From Alopecurus myosuroides (Eukaryota; Streptophyta; Magnoliopsida; Poales; Poaceae): a stretch of 64,000 bases of DNA. The notes beneath the pieces are model-generated. The model saw only the letters and a program-made list of their open reading frames with translations, did not search any database and was not told the DNA's origin. How positions within the stretch are numbered: the first letter of the stretch is position 1; each line of letters begins with the position of its first letter. Position numbers and translations under genes: made by a program. Below are positions 11,614 to 22,995 of this stretch, piece by piece. The stretch covers positions 238,976,833-239,040,832 of the forward strand of contig CM054060.1 in the NCBI GenBank assembly GCA_028641055.1. The letters are read 5' to 3'.

Positions 11614-12353
11614 ATGACACCGACCAAGAAATGCGGCGCTGCCGCGGCTTCCGGCAAGGAGGAAGCCAGCGCTTACACGACGCCTCCGGCGAACAGGATG
11701 GGCGAGTGGCGCCCGTCCAATGTGACGAAGAAAATCATCGTGGAGACGGAGAGGAAGGGACCACTGCCCTCAGAAGCTTCTGGGCGCATCCGCACGCCGA
11801 TGAAGGGCGAGGAGGTGCCCAGTCCGCACGCCAACGAGCGTGTCGCCTTCTAGGATCACATCGCCCGCCCTCCACCCATTTCTTCTCGGGGTGTTTTATG
11901 TATACGACATACAACTGCACGATCTTCATCCCAATGCGGTGCAGCACATTTCGTGCTTCATCGTGATGTGCGAGTGCTTCCTCGGCATTCGCGCATTGGG
12001 AGCTCTCGAAGTCTATCTTCCATGCGAGGATTTTCCTGGAGAAGCCCCTGGCGGGTGAGAGAGTGGGGTAGCCGCTGGCGACTGGTGGTTTTGGGTTCCA
12101 GACGACCAAGGAGTTCCCGTATCTGGAGATGAACTTCGTAAAGTCGGCGCAAGGATGGTGCCGGAAGTCGTTCTGCGTCCAGGACGATGATGCGGGTGGC
12201 GTGCCAGAATTCAAGCCATTCGCGATTCTGAAGCAGAGGAAGTCCTGGGTGGACAAGATATCAGCCAAGGAATCCAAGATGGTGTATCCCTTGCTCGTGC
12301 CATTCGGGCGGCTCCGTCGGAAGGATCAAGGGCCCTGCTACACTAGAAATTCT
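11614..12353 (+). pseudogene. Plant transposon gag-like protein (Transposase_28 type), N-terminal part, broken
   Basis: The ATG at 11614 opens a frame beginning Met-Thr-Pro-Thr-Lys-Lys, followed by Glu-Trp-Arg-Pro-Ser-Asn-Val. This matches the start of the long gag-like proteins of grass Gypsy elements annotated as putative gypsy-type transposon (PF04195-like). The frame stops at 11851. The next conserved block (Leu-His-Pro-Phe-Leu...Val-Tyr-Asp-Ile-Gln-Leu-His-Asp-Leu-His-Pro-Asn) is readable at 11867-12058 in another frame, and the following one (Trp-Cys-Arg-Lys-Ser-Phe-Cys-Val...Gly-Gly-Val-Pro-Glu-Phe) at 12129-12350. At least two frameshifts are therefore present. The coding sequence is cut at about 12353 by the LTR of element 2. 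Confidence 0.7.
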
Positions 12354-13938
12354 TGTTGCTATGGATGGTGTGTTGGGAATCCCAAGAGGAGGGTGTGATG
12401 AGTGCAGCAGTAAGAAATTCCCTCAGTTAAGAACCAAAGTTATCAATCCACTAGGAGAAAGAGGATCTTTGGAAGGTTGATGCCACTGACGGTGGTGATG
12501 GCGCCTCACCGGTGTCAGCAACAACGCGGAACCTGCACACAACACAACCAAAATACTTTATCCCAACAGTACAGTGAGGTTGTCAATCTCATCGGTCTTG
12601 CTGAAAACAAAGATTAGACGTATAGTGTGGAAAATGGTGTATGCTCGCAGTAAGAGAAAGCAGGGAATTGTAGTGGTTTGTTTAAATGTGTAGGAAAATG
12701 GACCGGGGTTCATAGGTTCACTAGTGGTGTCTCTCCATAAAAGATAGCATGCTAGGTGAACAAATTACAGCTGGGCAATTTACAAATAGAGGTTAACCGT
12801 AGTGCACATTCATGACATGATGACTACTATGATATTTAGTGCGGGCATTACAACAATATACATAGACCGTAATCCAAATGCATCTATGACTAATAATCCA
12901 CCCTCAGGTTATCATCCGAACCCCCTTAGGTATTAAGTTGCAAGAAACAGATAACCGCATTAAGCAACGTGCGTAATGTAAGCAATGATTTTGCATGCGG
13001 GCACTCACACCGCTGTTTTCTCCCTAGTGGAAACAACACATCCTCCCCCGTGACGTTTCCGTCACTCGAGCACAGGCGAAAAGGAGGCATGAACCCAACT
13101 ATCTAGCATAAATACTCCCTCTTGGAGTCACTAGAAACTACTTGGTCAGAGCAACCACTAGCAACACAAAGCATGCAAGATCACAAATAACATATGAACT
13201 AAAGACTATAATAAACTTGGCATAAGTTCAATATTCATCGGATCCCAGCAAACACAGCACATAGAATTACATAAGAACAATTTGATCATGTTAGGCAGCT
13301 CACGAGATCTAAACATTGAGGCATAGGAGGAGAAGACAACCATCTAGCTACTGCTATGGACCCGTAGTCCAAGGATGAACTACTCACACATCACTCCGGA
13401 GTCAGGCATGGTGATGAAGAGGCCTCCGGTGATGATCTCCTCTCCGGCAGGGTGCCGGGAGACAGCTTCAGAACCCCCCTGATCTAGGGTTGACAAAGAC
13501 AGCGGCTGCGGAAATTTTCGGGGATTTTTGATCAGGTGTCTAGGGTTTTCCTTCGGAGGGGAATAAATAGGCGAAAGGGCGACGCTGGTGGGCCACCAGG
13601 GTGGCCTCACCACCCCTAGGCGCGGCCAACGGTAGGGCCGCGCCTGGCTATGGTGAGGCCCCCTTGGTGCCCGTCTTCGACTCCTCTTCGGACTTATGGA
13701 TGCTTCTGGGGAAAATAGGAACTTCGGGATTCGTGGGGTCCGATTCCGAGAATATTTCCAGAAAAACATTTCTGAAATAAAAAACAGCAGAAAATAAGGA
13801 ACTCGCACTTGGCATCTTGTTAATAGGTTAGTCCCGTAAAACTTGTTAAAATTCTATAAAGAAGGGACAAAACATGTAGCAATTGGCATAATATCATCAT
13901 GGAACATCAGAAATTATAGATACGTTGGATATGTATCA
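12354..13938 (-). mobile_element. Athila-like 3' LTR (element 2)
   Basis: The right end is certain: GATATGTATCA at 13938 is followed by the polypurine tract. The left end is put at TGTTGCTATGG (12354) because the gag-like coding sequence stops there and the LTR word GGGAATCCCAAGAGG follows. The true first base could be up to about 10 bases away. A TATA-like run on the - strand (TATTTATTCC near 13560) fits the LTR direction. Confidence 0.75.
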
Positions 13939-16675
13939 AGCATCCCCAAGCTTAGTTCCTACTCGTCCTCGAGTAGGTAAACGATAAAACAAAATAATTT
14001 TTGAGGTGACATGCTACCACACAATCTTGATCATAATATGTAAAACAGAGCATGTAAACTAGGATCAAAGGAACTAAAGTTGTGATCTATATTTGATATG
14101 AATAAGTAATGCATAAACAAAGAAGAAAGAGGCAAAACTTTTAATGAATCAATACTAAAAGACTATCAACCGTGCAAAGTTTATTAGAGACGATTTAAGA
14201 TTTCAAGAACAACAATATCATGCACGTCAAACAATCTTCACAACCCCTGTTAGGATCATGTCAAGCTTTCCACACGATGCAATGCTTGAATCTTAAACTA
14301 TTTGCGCACTAAAAACAAGCAATTGTTCTGCGTTGGTCCCTGGCTCCAGAATGTTATGGCAAAGAGAACATTATGGGGGGTTTGGAAGGTCAATGGAAGA
14401 AAGGCTCACAAAGCTGAAAGTGGTCATTAGACAAGAGAAAGTCTTACAACCGAAGCTATGCAAGGAGTAGGGATTGCCACACAACGGATGCACATAGAGC
14501 TATAAGTGTATGAAAGCTGTACAATGGAACTCGTGGGGGTGCATCCAACTTTCTTGCTCATGAAGACCTAGAGCTCATTTGAGGAGGCTCTTCATTGGAA
14601 TATACAAGCCAAGTTCTATAATGTAAATTCCCCACATAGTTATGAATGAATTATAATATGAAAACTTTCTCCAAACTGAAGCATTGGTGATAAACATGAA
14701 GCACAAGTGTGGTATACAGAATAGTGATGCGCCCCCTCTCTCTTTATTCTCTCTTTGGCCCTTTCTTTCTTTTTTCTTTTTGGGCTTTTTCATTTTTTTT
14801 TCATTTTTTTATTTTATATATCCTCACCGGTAGGGGCAACATCCTATATTAAAATGAATCATCACACTTTTAGTACTCATAACTCATAATGGAATATCTC
14901 TGATGTATCCAACTACATGCTCCTGCCAGTGTAGCAGTATGCATAAATAACCATGAAGCTCATCATCAAGTAACATAATGGAGGTGGATATTGTGCAGCA
15001 ATATATCTCGGAATGGCTATGGAAATGCCATGATAGGTAGGTATGGTGGCTGTTTTGAGGAAGAATATATGGGCTTATGTGTAGGAGAACAAAGTCCTCC
15101 CACGGGATTTGGATGCACTGGCGAAGTTTGCACCAACTCTCAATGTGAGAAAGGGCAATGCACAATACCGAAGAGGCTAGCAAATATGGATGGTGGAAGT
15201 GCCAGGAACTGCAACATAGACTCACGAGTTAAAAGGTTGCAGCCCGCAATTCATCTTTACAAGGCACAATGCAAATCACTCCAAGAGGGTCTGTGGCAGT
15301 GACAAGTCATTGTTAGCTACCCCGACCGTAGCGCGTAACAAAAGGCCGATCAGAAATGTATCACTCGTAGCAATCATATATCATTGTTTCTACCAGCTGG
15401 TAATTGAAGTGTGGCACAGTTTCAAGTTTCTTAGACCAACCATTAAAAGTTTCTACTTACTAGTCCTTCCCGTTTATCTATTAAGCAAATTAATATCTCA
15501 AAACAACAACAGTGATTCAAGTGAAGCAGTTTAGTGATCTACAAGACCATGCGAATTTTTCCACTATACCAACTACCACATACGAATTTCTATTCTCAAC
15601 CAATAATATATATGAGACAACAAAAACTCTCTCTAAGCATATAGCCATGAAAACTAGAGAGTACTAACAGCTCTAAATAAGAGATGAATGCAAAACAAGA
15701 GCTAAATAAATGCAGCAGCCAGACAAAGATTAAGAATACAAAGTATTACCATGAAAAAGCGGAGCGTCTCACTCTCCAATAAAAGAAAGCTGGGGTGCAA
15801 CCAAGCTTATTGCAAAAAAAAATCTGAAAGCAAAAATAAAAGACGCTCCAAGTAAATCACATAAGATGCGACCGAATAAAAAAATAGTTTCACTAGAAGT
15901 GACCTGATAATTTGTCGATGAAGAAGGGATGCCTTAGGCATCCCCAAGCTTAGACGCTTGAGTCTTCTTGGAATTTTCTGGGATTTACCTCCAAGGAATA
16001 CCCAAGCTAAGGCTCTTCACTCTTCTTGATCACGTCATATCATCCTCTTCTCTTGACCTTTGAAAAGTTCCTTCATGCCAAACTTCTCACAATCTTCATT
16101 AGCAACGTTAGTGCAATCGAAATCAGAAATTCACATGGTTCAGTTTCAACACAAGACTAACACTCATAAACACATTAGCTACTGTCACAACTTCTTTTAA
16201 AACTCTTTTTCTAAAAAGAACACCAAAAGAAAGAGATTAATATGCAAATGCAATTATTAGCAGAAATCTGTCAAAACAGGACAACAGGTAAAGATGGTTT
16301 TTTTTTAAACTCTTCGGTTGCTCAAATAAACAATTAACTAAGAAAAGTTGCGTATATAGCCTAGGATTACGCACAAAAAAACTCATTTCATTTTGAATTT
16401 TCTGTGATTCTATACGAATTTAAGAGTGGACAACAGAAATCTGTTTTCTGCGCAGAAATCCGAAATATAGTCTCAACTTTCTACTAGAGGCTTTACTTGG
16501 CTCAACAAAGACATAAAAGAAAATATACATCAGGTTACTAAGGAAATAGACAAAACCCAGGTGCAAATAACATAGAAAGAAACGATGGAAAACAGGTTGG
16601 AAACGGAGAAATAAAACGGGTTGTCTCCCCGTAGCTCTTTTCCTTAACGCCTTTCAGTTAGGCATAGAAAGCAAC
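13939..16675 (-). mobile_element. Athila-like element 2, polypurine tract and 3' non-coding region
   Basis: The polypurine tract occupies 13939-13954 (AAGCTTGGGGATGC on the - strand). The rest is AT-rich and non-coding, with a homopolymer-rich part at 14745-14825 and the GCATCCCCAAGCTTAG box repeated at 15938-15953. No reading frame here has the properties of a gene. It corresponds to 6332-8400 of element 1. Confidence 0.7.
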
Positions 16676-17252
16676 TCATGTATTTTCAAGTGAGTAAGCA
16701 TCAAAATTAAGATTAGAAATCTCCTCAACAATGAATTGTATTTCATCTATAGAATTTTTACATGTCCCTTTATCAGCACTTTTAGGCACACTACTTTCAT
16801 CAAATGGGTTTGCAGGAACAATCCAATCAAAATTCTTTTCTAGAGCTTCATGCATTCCTACCAATTTAAAGGGTATTGGTATTTTAATTTCCTTATCATT
16901 GGCTTTAACCGGTGTTCTATTAACATCTACACATGATCCTGACATCTCAAATCGGTTAAAAACTTTTCTAGCCTTAATGGCAACATCACCAAATTCTTTA
17001 AACTCTCTTTTTTCTCTATCCTTAATGTTATCAAGGTTGAGGAACATTTGTTGTATTATGGGATTAAGGTTAACAAACCTATCTTCCAGCATACGAACTA
17101 GAGATGTTGCAGCGGTTTCATAATCTGGAGCAAGTTCAGCTAAGGATCTATCCTAAAATTCTTTGTGCTTACTAACATAATTAAAGAACTCTCCAATATT
17201 ATGTTTTCCAATTATATCACCGCTACCTATTGGTATGTCTTTCAAGGCAATC
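16676..17252 (-). pseudogene. Athila-like gag N-terminal fragment, broken
   Basis: On the - strand a frame runs from about 17250 to 16676. It includes Pro-Ile-Gly-Ser-Gly-Asp-Ile-Ile-Gly-Lys-His near the start and then, after a stop at about 17150, Glu-Leu-Ala-Pro-Asp-Tyr-Glu-Thr-Ala. The 138-residue part from 17092 is acidic, with charged helices. I assign it to the gag region of the element because it precedes the element's 3' non-coding region on the same strand; I do not recognise a named domain. The frame ends at 16676 with no sign of protease or polymerase, so element 2 lacks pol. Confidence 0.5.
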
Positions 17253-17260
17253 TTGGGTAA

Positions 17261-18865
17261 AATCAGGATGATTGGACTATGGTTGAGCCTGCGCCGACCC
17301 CTACTCCAGTACCTACTCCAATGCCAACACCCAAGAAGAGGGGAATGATTGAATTAAATGATGAAGTGATGAGAGAAGCCAAGAAATATCTTAAAGAGAG
17401 GGGTATTTAATCTGAAGATGTGAAGAATCTTCCACATATAGAAGAATGATGTAAGCCAATCCCTCACTCATCATCCATTGAGGTACACTCTCTCCAATAT
17501 TTTGATAGTAGAGATATTCCCTATAATAAACCTCCTGATCAATGTTTAGATGAATTTTATAATTATGTTATCAAGCAAGATAATTTTAATATGAGAGTGC
17601 AAAATCACCTAATGGAAAACTCTAGAGCTATTTATAATTTGCATGGCATTATAGAAAGAACCTCTAATGATGTTAAAATGCTTGTTAAACATTTTCAAAT
17701 GTTTCAAACTCAAATTGATAAACTTGCTAAAGTGCAAAAAGATTTGCTAGTTAATGCTCCTAAAGAAAAACATGCTTATGAAATAAGAACTAGAAGTGGT
17801 ATTGCTACACAAGATCCTTTATATTCTGAGGGACATCCTAAAAGAATTGAACAAGATTCTCAGCAAACTAATAATGATGTTATTCATACTAAGAAGATAA
17901 ACAAGACGAAACATAAAACTGTTGTAGAATCTTCTGAAGTTGCTAAAAAACCTAATAGTATATCTATCTTTGATGCGGAAACTGAAAGTGGTAATGAAAA
18001 GAATGATGCTTCTGATAAAGAAGAAATAGAAAAGGAACCTGAAAGGAAAACTAAAAATACAAAGTACACTAAGGAGGATTTCATTGCTAATAAACATGGT
18101 AATGAGAGAGAACCTTGGGTACAAAAACCAATGCATTTTCCTAATAAGAAACACAAATAAAAGGAAGAAGAACACTATAACAAGTTTTGTGAATGGATGA
18201 AATGTTTGTTCTTGCAAATTCCTTTAACTGATGCTATTAAATTGATTCCTTATGCAAAATATATGAAAGATATTTTCTCTAACAAAAGGAAGATTCCTAA
18301 TGAGGAAATTTCCACTCTGCTTGCTAATTACTCTTTTAATCGCAAGATTCCTAAGAAGCTTGGAGATCCTGGTATACCAACTATTCCCTGTTCTAATAAA
18401 AATAATTATGCTAGAGCTGCTTTGTGTGATTTGGAAGCTGGAGTTAGTTTCATGCCTTTTACTCTCTATAAAAGACTCCTCCTACAAAAGTTGATACCAA
18501 CTGAGATATCTTTCCAAATGGCTGACAAGTTCACTGCTATTCCCGTGGGTATATGTGAGGATGTTCCTGTTCAAGTTGCTAATAATTGTCTGATATTAAC
18601 TGACTTTGTTGTGTTGGAAATGCCTGAACATGATAATATGTCTATTATACTTGGGAGACCTTTTCTTAATACCGCAGGGGCTGTTATTGATTGCAATCAA
18701 GGAAAAGTTACTTTTAGTGTTAATGATAAAGAGCACACTATTTATTTTCCCAAGAAGATTGATAAGAAATATGGTCTAAATTCAATTGAAAATATTGAGA
18801 CCATCAAGATTGGAGAATATTATTGTCCCATTCCAGCACCACCAAAAGATATAAAATTATTATGA
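17261..18865 (+). pseudogene. Athila-like gag-protease, with three stops
   Basis: One frame spans the whole interval with only three stops, at 17408, 17447 and 18158. The N-terminal part carries a Pro-Thr-rich linker and then Pro-His-Ile-Glu-Glu and Tyr-Phe-Asp-Ser-Arg-Asp. A Lys/Glu-rich linker covers about 17780-18150. The protease part (18197-18865) has Pro-Leu-Thr-Asp-Ala-Ile, Ile-Pro-Lys-Lys-Leu-Gly-Asp-Pro-Gly and, near the end, Ile-Ile-Leu-Gly-Arg-Pro-Phe-Leu, the conserved Athila protease signature. The active-site loop reads Cys-Asp-Leu-Glu-Ala-Gly-Val-Ser. The family normally has Asp-Leu-Gly-Ala-Ser, so the catalytic Asp remains but the essential Gly is lost. The product ends before RT. 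Confidence 0.8.
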
Positions 18866-19859
18866 GTGGGACTATGCCTATTAAGGTTGAGGTAACATAA
18901 TTATTTAGTGAGAAATAAAGTTTTGTTTCATATAAAACTATTTTAGTAGAAAGACTTGATCACCCTTGTTAACAAAATGGTTTTGAATGAAGAAGACAAT
19001 GTTTTAACTATGTTTTCACCTTCCGCATTAAGTTTTCACCATGTTTACTTCTGTTATTACATTGCTACTTGAGTACAACCATGTTTTCCACCATTCTTAT
19101 GCATGTTTTCCTGATGTTGTCACCCTGATTGCTAAGGTTATGCATGTTTTCACCATCCATACTTTTGTTTTCACCACTACCACCTTTGTTTTCTTTGGAA
19201 TATTCTTTCATTAGAGTGTCATAGAACCTCTGTAGTGCTGGTTTTGGTTTTGTTTTCCACCTTTTCACTTTCGTTTTCCTGATTTTTGTTAATGATAAAA
19301 TTCTGGAAATACCTCAACAATAAAGTTTCTCGAAAAATTCCAGAAAATTTATAAAATTTTTACGTCAAAAATGATGCAGAAAGCCACCTGGGAGCCCCCA
19401 GGGGGACCCACCAGTCAGGCACACCATAGGGTGGCGCGACCAGCCCCTGGTGGCGCCAGCACATGGTGTGGAACCCCTGGCCCTCCACTTACTCTATCCA
19501 CTGCCAAAGTCTTCTCTCTCACCCCCTAAACGGAAAACATTGCCTGGAACCCGTGTTCTTGATGTTCTTCCTCTGGATTTTTGATCTCCTTATTCAGCCC
19601 ATCATTTGTGCTGAGATTTCGTGTGTTTGATCTTCGGTATGTGACTCCTCCGATGATCCAAGTAGAATTTTGTTTAGTGAAGTATTTCTTGAGTATTTTG
19701 CCACTGTAGGTGACAGCTTATGTGAGTTTGCATGCTTGATTTGAGTATAAATAATGTAGTTTTGATGTATGTTTAGCTCTCGTATAAGTCCCTATGGTAG
19801 TTTCCACCTTATAGTTACTTGAAATTAATTTTTGTGATGATTGTTGAAAAATTTCAGAG
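18866..19859 (+). mobile_element. Non-coding spacer of element 3 in place of pol
   Basis: This stretch should hold RT, RNase H and integrase in an autonomous Athila element, but no trace of those domains is visible in any frame. It begins AT-rich, has a GC-rich island at about 19385-19490 with LTR-like words (CCACCTGGGAGCCCCCAGG), and ends in a leader with a possible 3' splice site (TTTCAG) at 19852-19857, directly before the ATG of the ORF1-like frame. Confidence 0.6.
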
Positions 19860-20946
19860 ATGGATAGTTATAATTTTGGAGAGATATTTAGGAGCGATGC
19901 TCCTAGAAGGACAAGGCCCTCACTCTCCTCTACTTTGTCTATGCGATCGTATTGCGTCAACTATTGATGATGCGGGAGGTGATGAAATCGTTAACCCATC
20001 TAGCTTCCCTTGCATTGCATTTCTAAGAAGTGCAGGTTTATTGGATGACTTTCGTATGCTTGTTGAGAGAGTTGGCCTAACCAACTTTGCAGAGGATGAA
20101 ATCCCTCAATATGCCACTCTCACGAAAACCTTTGTTAAGAGCTTTAAATTTCAGAACTCACATCATGGTCCATCTGTTGCTTTCAGGTTATATAGTAGGC
20201 CTTTTTCTTTGTCCTTGGTAGAATTTTGTGCTATTATAGGTATCAGCGCCACCGGGACATCGAGCAGAATTCAAGATAAACCAGCAGACCTCCAGGGGAT
20301 CTACCAAGAAATTACCAACGATGACGGCCGCTCATCCCAGCGTGGGAAGTTAAGGAACATTCAACTTCCTGCTCTTAGATACTTTGCTTACTATATTGCT
20401 ACTAGTATCCTTGGTAGGGAGAACACTAGCAACGTTTCTAGTTACCACCTTGCTTTCATTGATGCTGCACTGAACCTTAGAACGAAGTATTACCTTGGTG
20501 CACTAGTTGCACGCCACCTTGCTGCTTCTGGGCCTATTTTTGGGGGCATTATTGCTACGCGTGTGGCAGCTGCTTTAGATGTTTTCATTGACCCTAATGA
20601 TGAAATAATCGCTCCTTATTGGCTTGATCTTGCTACCATGAAGTCCCATCAGTTTGTCATTGCTAACTCTACTACTGAATATTTAGTATATAGAGTTTTA
20701 TATATGGATGGAGAGAAGCGGAAAGTTACCTTGCCACATCCTGTTTTGTTTAAGATTGACAGGTGACCATGGTCGCTCTCAAAGGAGCAGGTAGATGAGC
20801 ACCTGAGCACCACGGAGTTTTATCGGCAGCAGGAGAGGCGAGACGCGCCTCCCGAGGACCACAACACGTAGTACACCGGCGCATTCTCGAGCACATATCA
20901 GGAGGAGGCTTCCTCCTCGGCGTACTACGGGGGCGCCGCCTCATGG
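19860..20946 (+). pseudogene. Athila ORF1-like protein, frameshifted
   Basis: The protein resembles the Athila ORF1 / putative plant transposon protein family (PF03078 or PF20167-like), found downstream of pol in Athila-type elements; its function is unknown and an envelope-like role has been suggested for the position. The natural start is probably the ATG at 19860 (Met-Asp-Ser-Tyr-Asn-Phe-Gly-Glu), but that frame must shift near 19900-19940 to join the long frame that ends at 20766. Landmarks in the long frame are Phe-Leu-Arg-Ser-Ala-Gly-Leu-Leu near 20020, Phe-Cys-Ala-Ile-Ile-Gly-Ile near 20225, Tyr-Tyr-Ile-Ala-Thr-Ser-Ile-Leu-Gly-Arg-Glu-Asn near 20388, and Pro-Ile-Phe-Gly-Gly-Ile-Ile near 20535. 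A stop at 20764 is followed by a readable tail to about 20946 with one more stop. It is the longest open frame in the window. Confidence 0.75.
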
Positions 20947-22977
20947 TCCCCTTGGTGATTGATCTCCACTTAGGCCAAAAGCCTAAGCTTGGGGGTAGGT
21001 ACACTGACATCACCCTCATCTATATATCACGTTCGGTTGGTTCTTTGTATATCCATGTTTTCTTTTCTTTCGCTTCTTTTTGCTTCTTTCATTTGTTTTC
21101 GTTTCTTTCTTTTCTTTTGTTTTTATTGTTTTGTTTTCGCTTTCCCAAACACAAAAAGACCAAAAATATTTCTGTTGTTTCTCTCTATTTGTTTTTTAGT
21201 TGGTTTTCTTTATCTTTTAGTTGCAGTTTAATATTCAAAAACCCAAAAATATTTTATTTTGTTTGTTGCTTGCTTTCTTTTATTCTTGTTTCATTAAAAA
21301 AAACTTAAAAAGATTTTGCTTCGTTTGCTTGTTCTCTTTTGTTCGTGCTTTAATTGAAAAAACCCAAAAATATTTGTTGTTTTTCTTTGGTTTTGTAAAG
21401 TTCGCTGCAGAGTTCAACAGTCGTCCGTGATTCCATTGGAGCTTGGTTTTCATTATATATTATTCAAGCCACAAGTGAAGAGCAATAATGACGATCTATG
21501 ACAATTCAAGTTGTGGTGAGAGGCTGGTATGAATTCTATTTGCTTTCATTTTTGTACATATATCCATCTATGTGAGCATGCTTAGTTTGTTCGTATAAGA
21601 TATATGTGACTTAATGGCTGCTTAATAGTTTGTGCTCTCTCATGTCTTTTCCAATTTATTAATAGTAAATGAACCGTCGCATAAATATTTTTTCGCATTG
21701 TTCTATTCATAGAAGGGTATGACATTGTGGTAGCCTCCTCTCGCTGTTTCATTTGAATCGACTTGGCACATGCTCACGCATGCTAAGACTGAAAACAAAA
21801 AGTCAATAAGGTTCGATGATTTATTTTTTCTCAGAGTTCTAGTATCAATTTTATGCCTCAGTTAATTTTACTTTGTCGCAAACATGATTATGATAGTTGT
21901 TTCTCTTTTGATTTTCGTTTCCCAGTCTATTGCTAACCTCCACCTGTACTATGAGCTCTACTCGTGCATCCAACTCCCTGAAAACCAAGTTATTCCATAG
22001 AGTCCACTATAAACTCCCATGTGGTATTTAACCGCCACTCCAAGTAAATTGCATATGTGCTACCTTTAAAACCTTCTAAAGTTACTCCTGTTTTGTGCCA
22101 CTGTTTTAGCTCATGAGGACGTCAATAGAGAATCTTGATCTCACTCGTTGATTGGATTTCACACCCTGGACTAGTGGCTTCATCCGCTTATCCAAATGAT
22201 AGAAGAGCTGGCAGCGGGGTGCCCAGCCCCAAATTAATACAAACAAATTTTCTTCACTCTTTTTGCCTCTGATTTATTAGTCAAAGTATAATTGTGTAAA
22301 CAAAAGAGAAAGAGGGATGAACTTCTACCCATATGCGTCCTTCACATGGGAGCCGCTCTTGTGAATCCAGTTGGCTTGTGACGTACTGTATTGTTTGTTT
22401 ACCATTCGTTGACATAAGCATACACCTCTCTCAAAATGTTTTCAATACCTCTGTTTAATAAAATAAAAGCTCTAGCACATGAGTGATCCATGCTTCCCTC
22501 TGCGAAGGGCCTTTCTTTTACTTTTGTGTTGAGTCCCCGCCATATTCTTTGAGCACTTTCTTGAGAGCACAATGGTCATTCTTAGTGTGGTATGTTTGTC
22601 CCAAAGAACAGTTGATTGTGGTCTAATATTGACTTTTATCTTTGATATATTTACTTCTAGTCTTTCCTTGAACTTTAGAGGTGCCCTGGAATTTATGTTT
22701 TGCCCCACACATAAGGGCAAGCGAGGTACCACTTTATCAGATCCTATTATGAATATCATGATCTTGCAAATAGTTATGCTTCATGTTGTTAATTATTAAT
22801 ATGTTGTTATCTTTTCATGGTTTGCATAGCTATTAAGTGATGGTATCTTATCATGAGCATAATTAAGTATTTGATCATATAGTCAGTATGTTTATATCAT
22901 ATGAAACAACTGTGTTCGTAAAAGTCTTTTATCGCACTCAGTTGTCACTGAATTGCTTGAGGACAAGCAATAAGCTA
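20947..22977 (+). mobile_element. Element 3, 3' non-coding region
   Basis: No gene is seen. From 21060 to 21400 the strand is T-rich with repeated AACCCAAAAATATT and TTTTGTTTGCTTG words, a diverged short-repeat block. From about 22000 to 22530 the sequence is homologous, in inverted orientation, to 6840-7380 of element 1. The open frames here (for example 20943-21308) are low-complexity and read as Phe/Leu/Ser-rich nonsense. Confidence 0.7.
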
Positions 22978-22995
22978 AGCTTTGGGGGGGGGTGT
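22978..22995 (+). other. Polypurine tract of element 3
   Basis: AGCTTTGGGGGGGGGTGT immediately precedes the LTR start TGATATGTC. It is the plus-strand primer site and proves the + orientation of the LTR that follows. The G run of nine is longer than in elements 1 and 2. Confidence 0.8.

Noticed and set aside
6840..22520. Long inverted similarity between 6840-7380 and 22015-22520 as a possible hairpin or small-RNA locus
   Set aside because: It is explained by two related elements inserted in opposite orientation 15 kb apart; the arms are well diverged.
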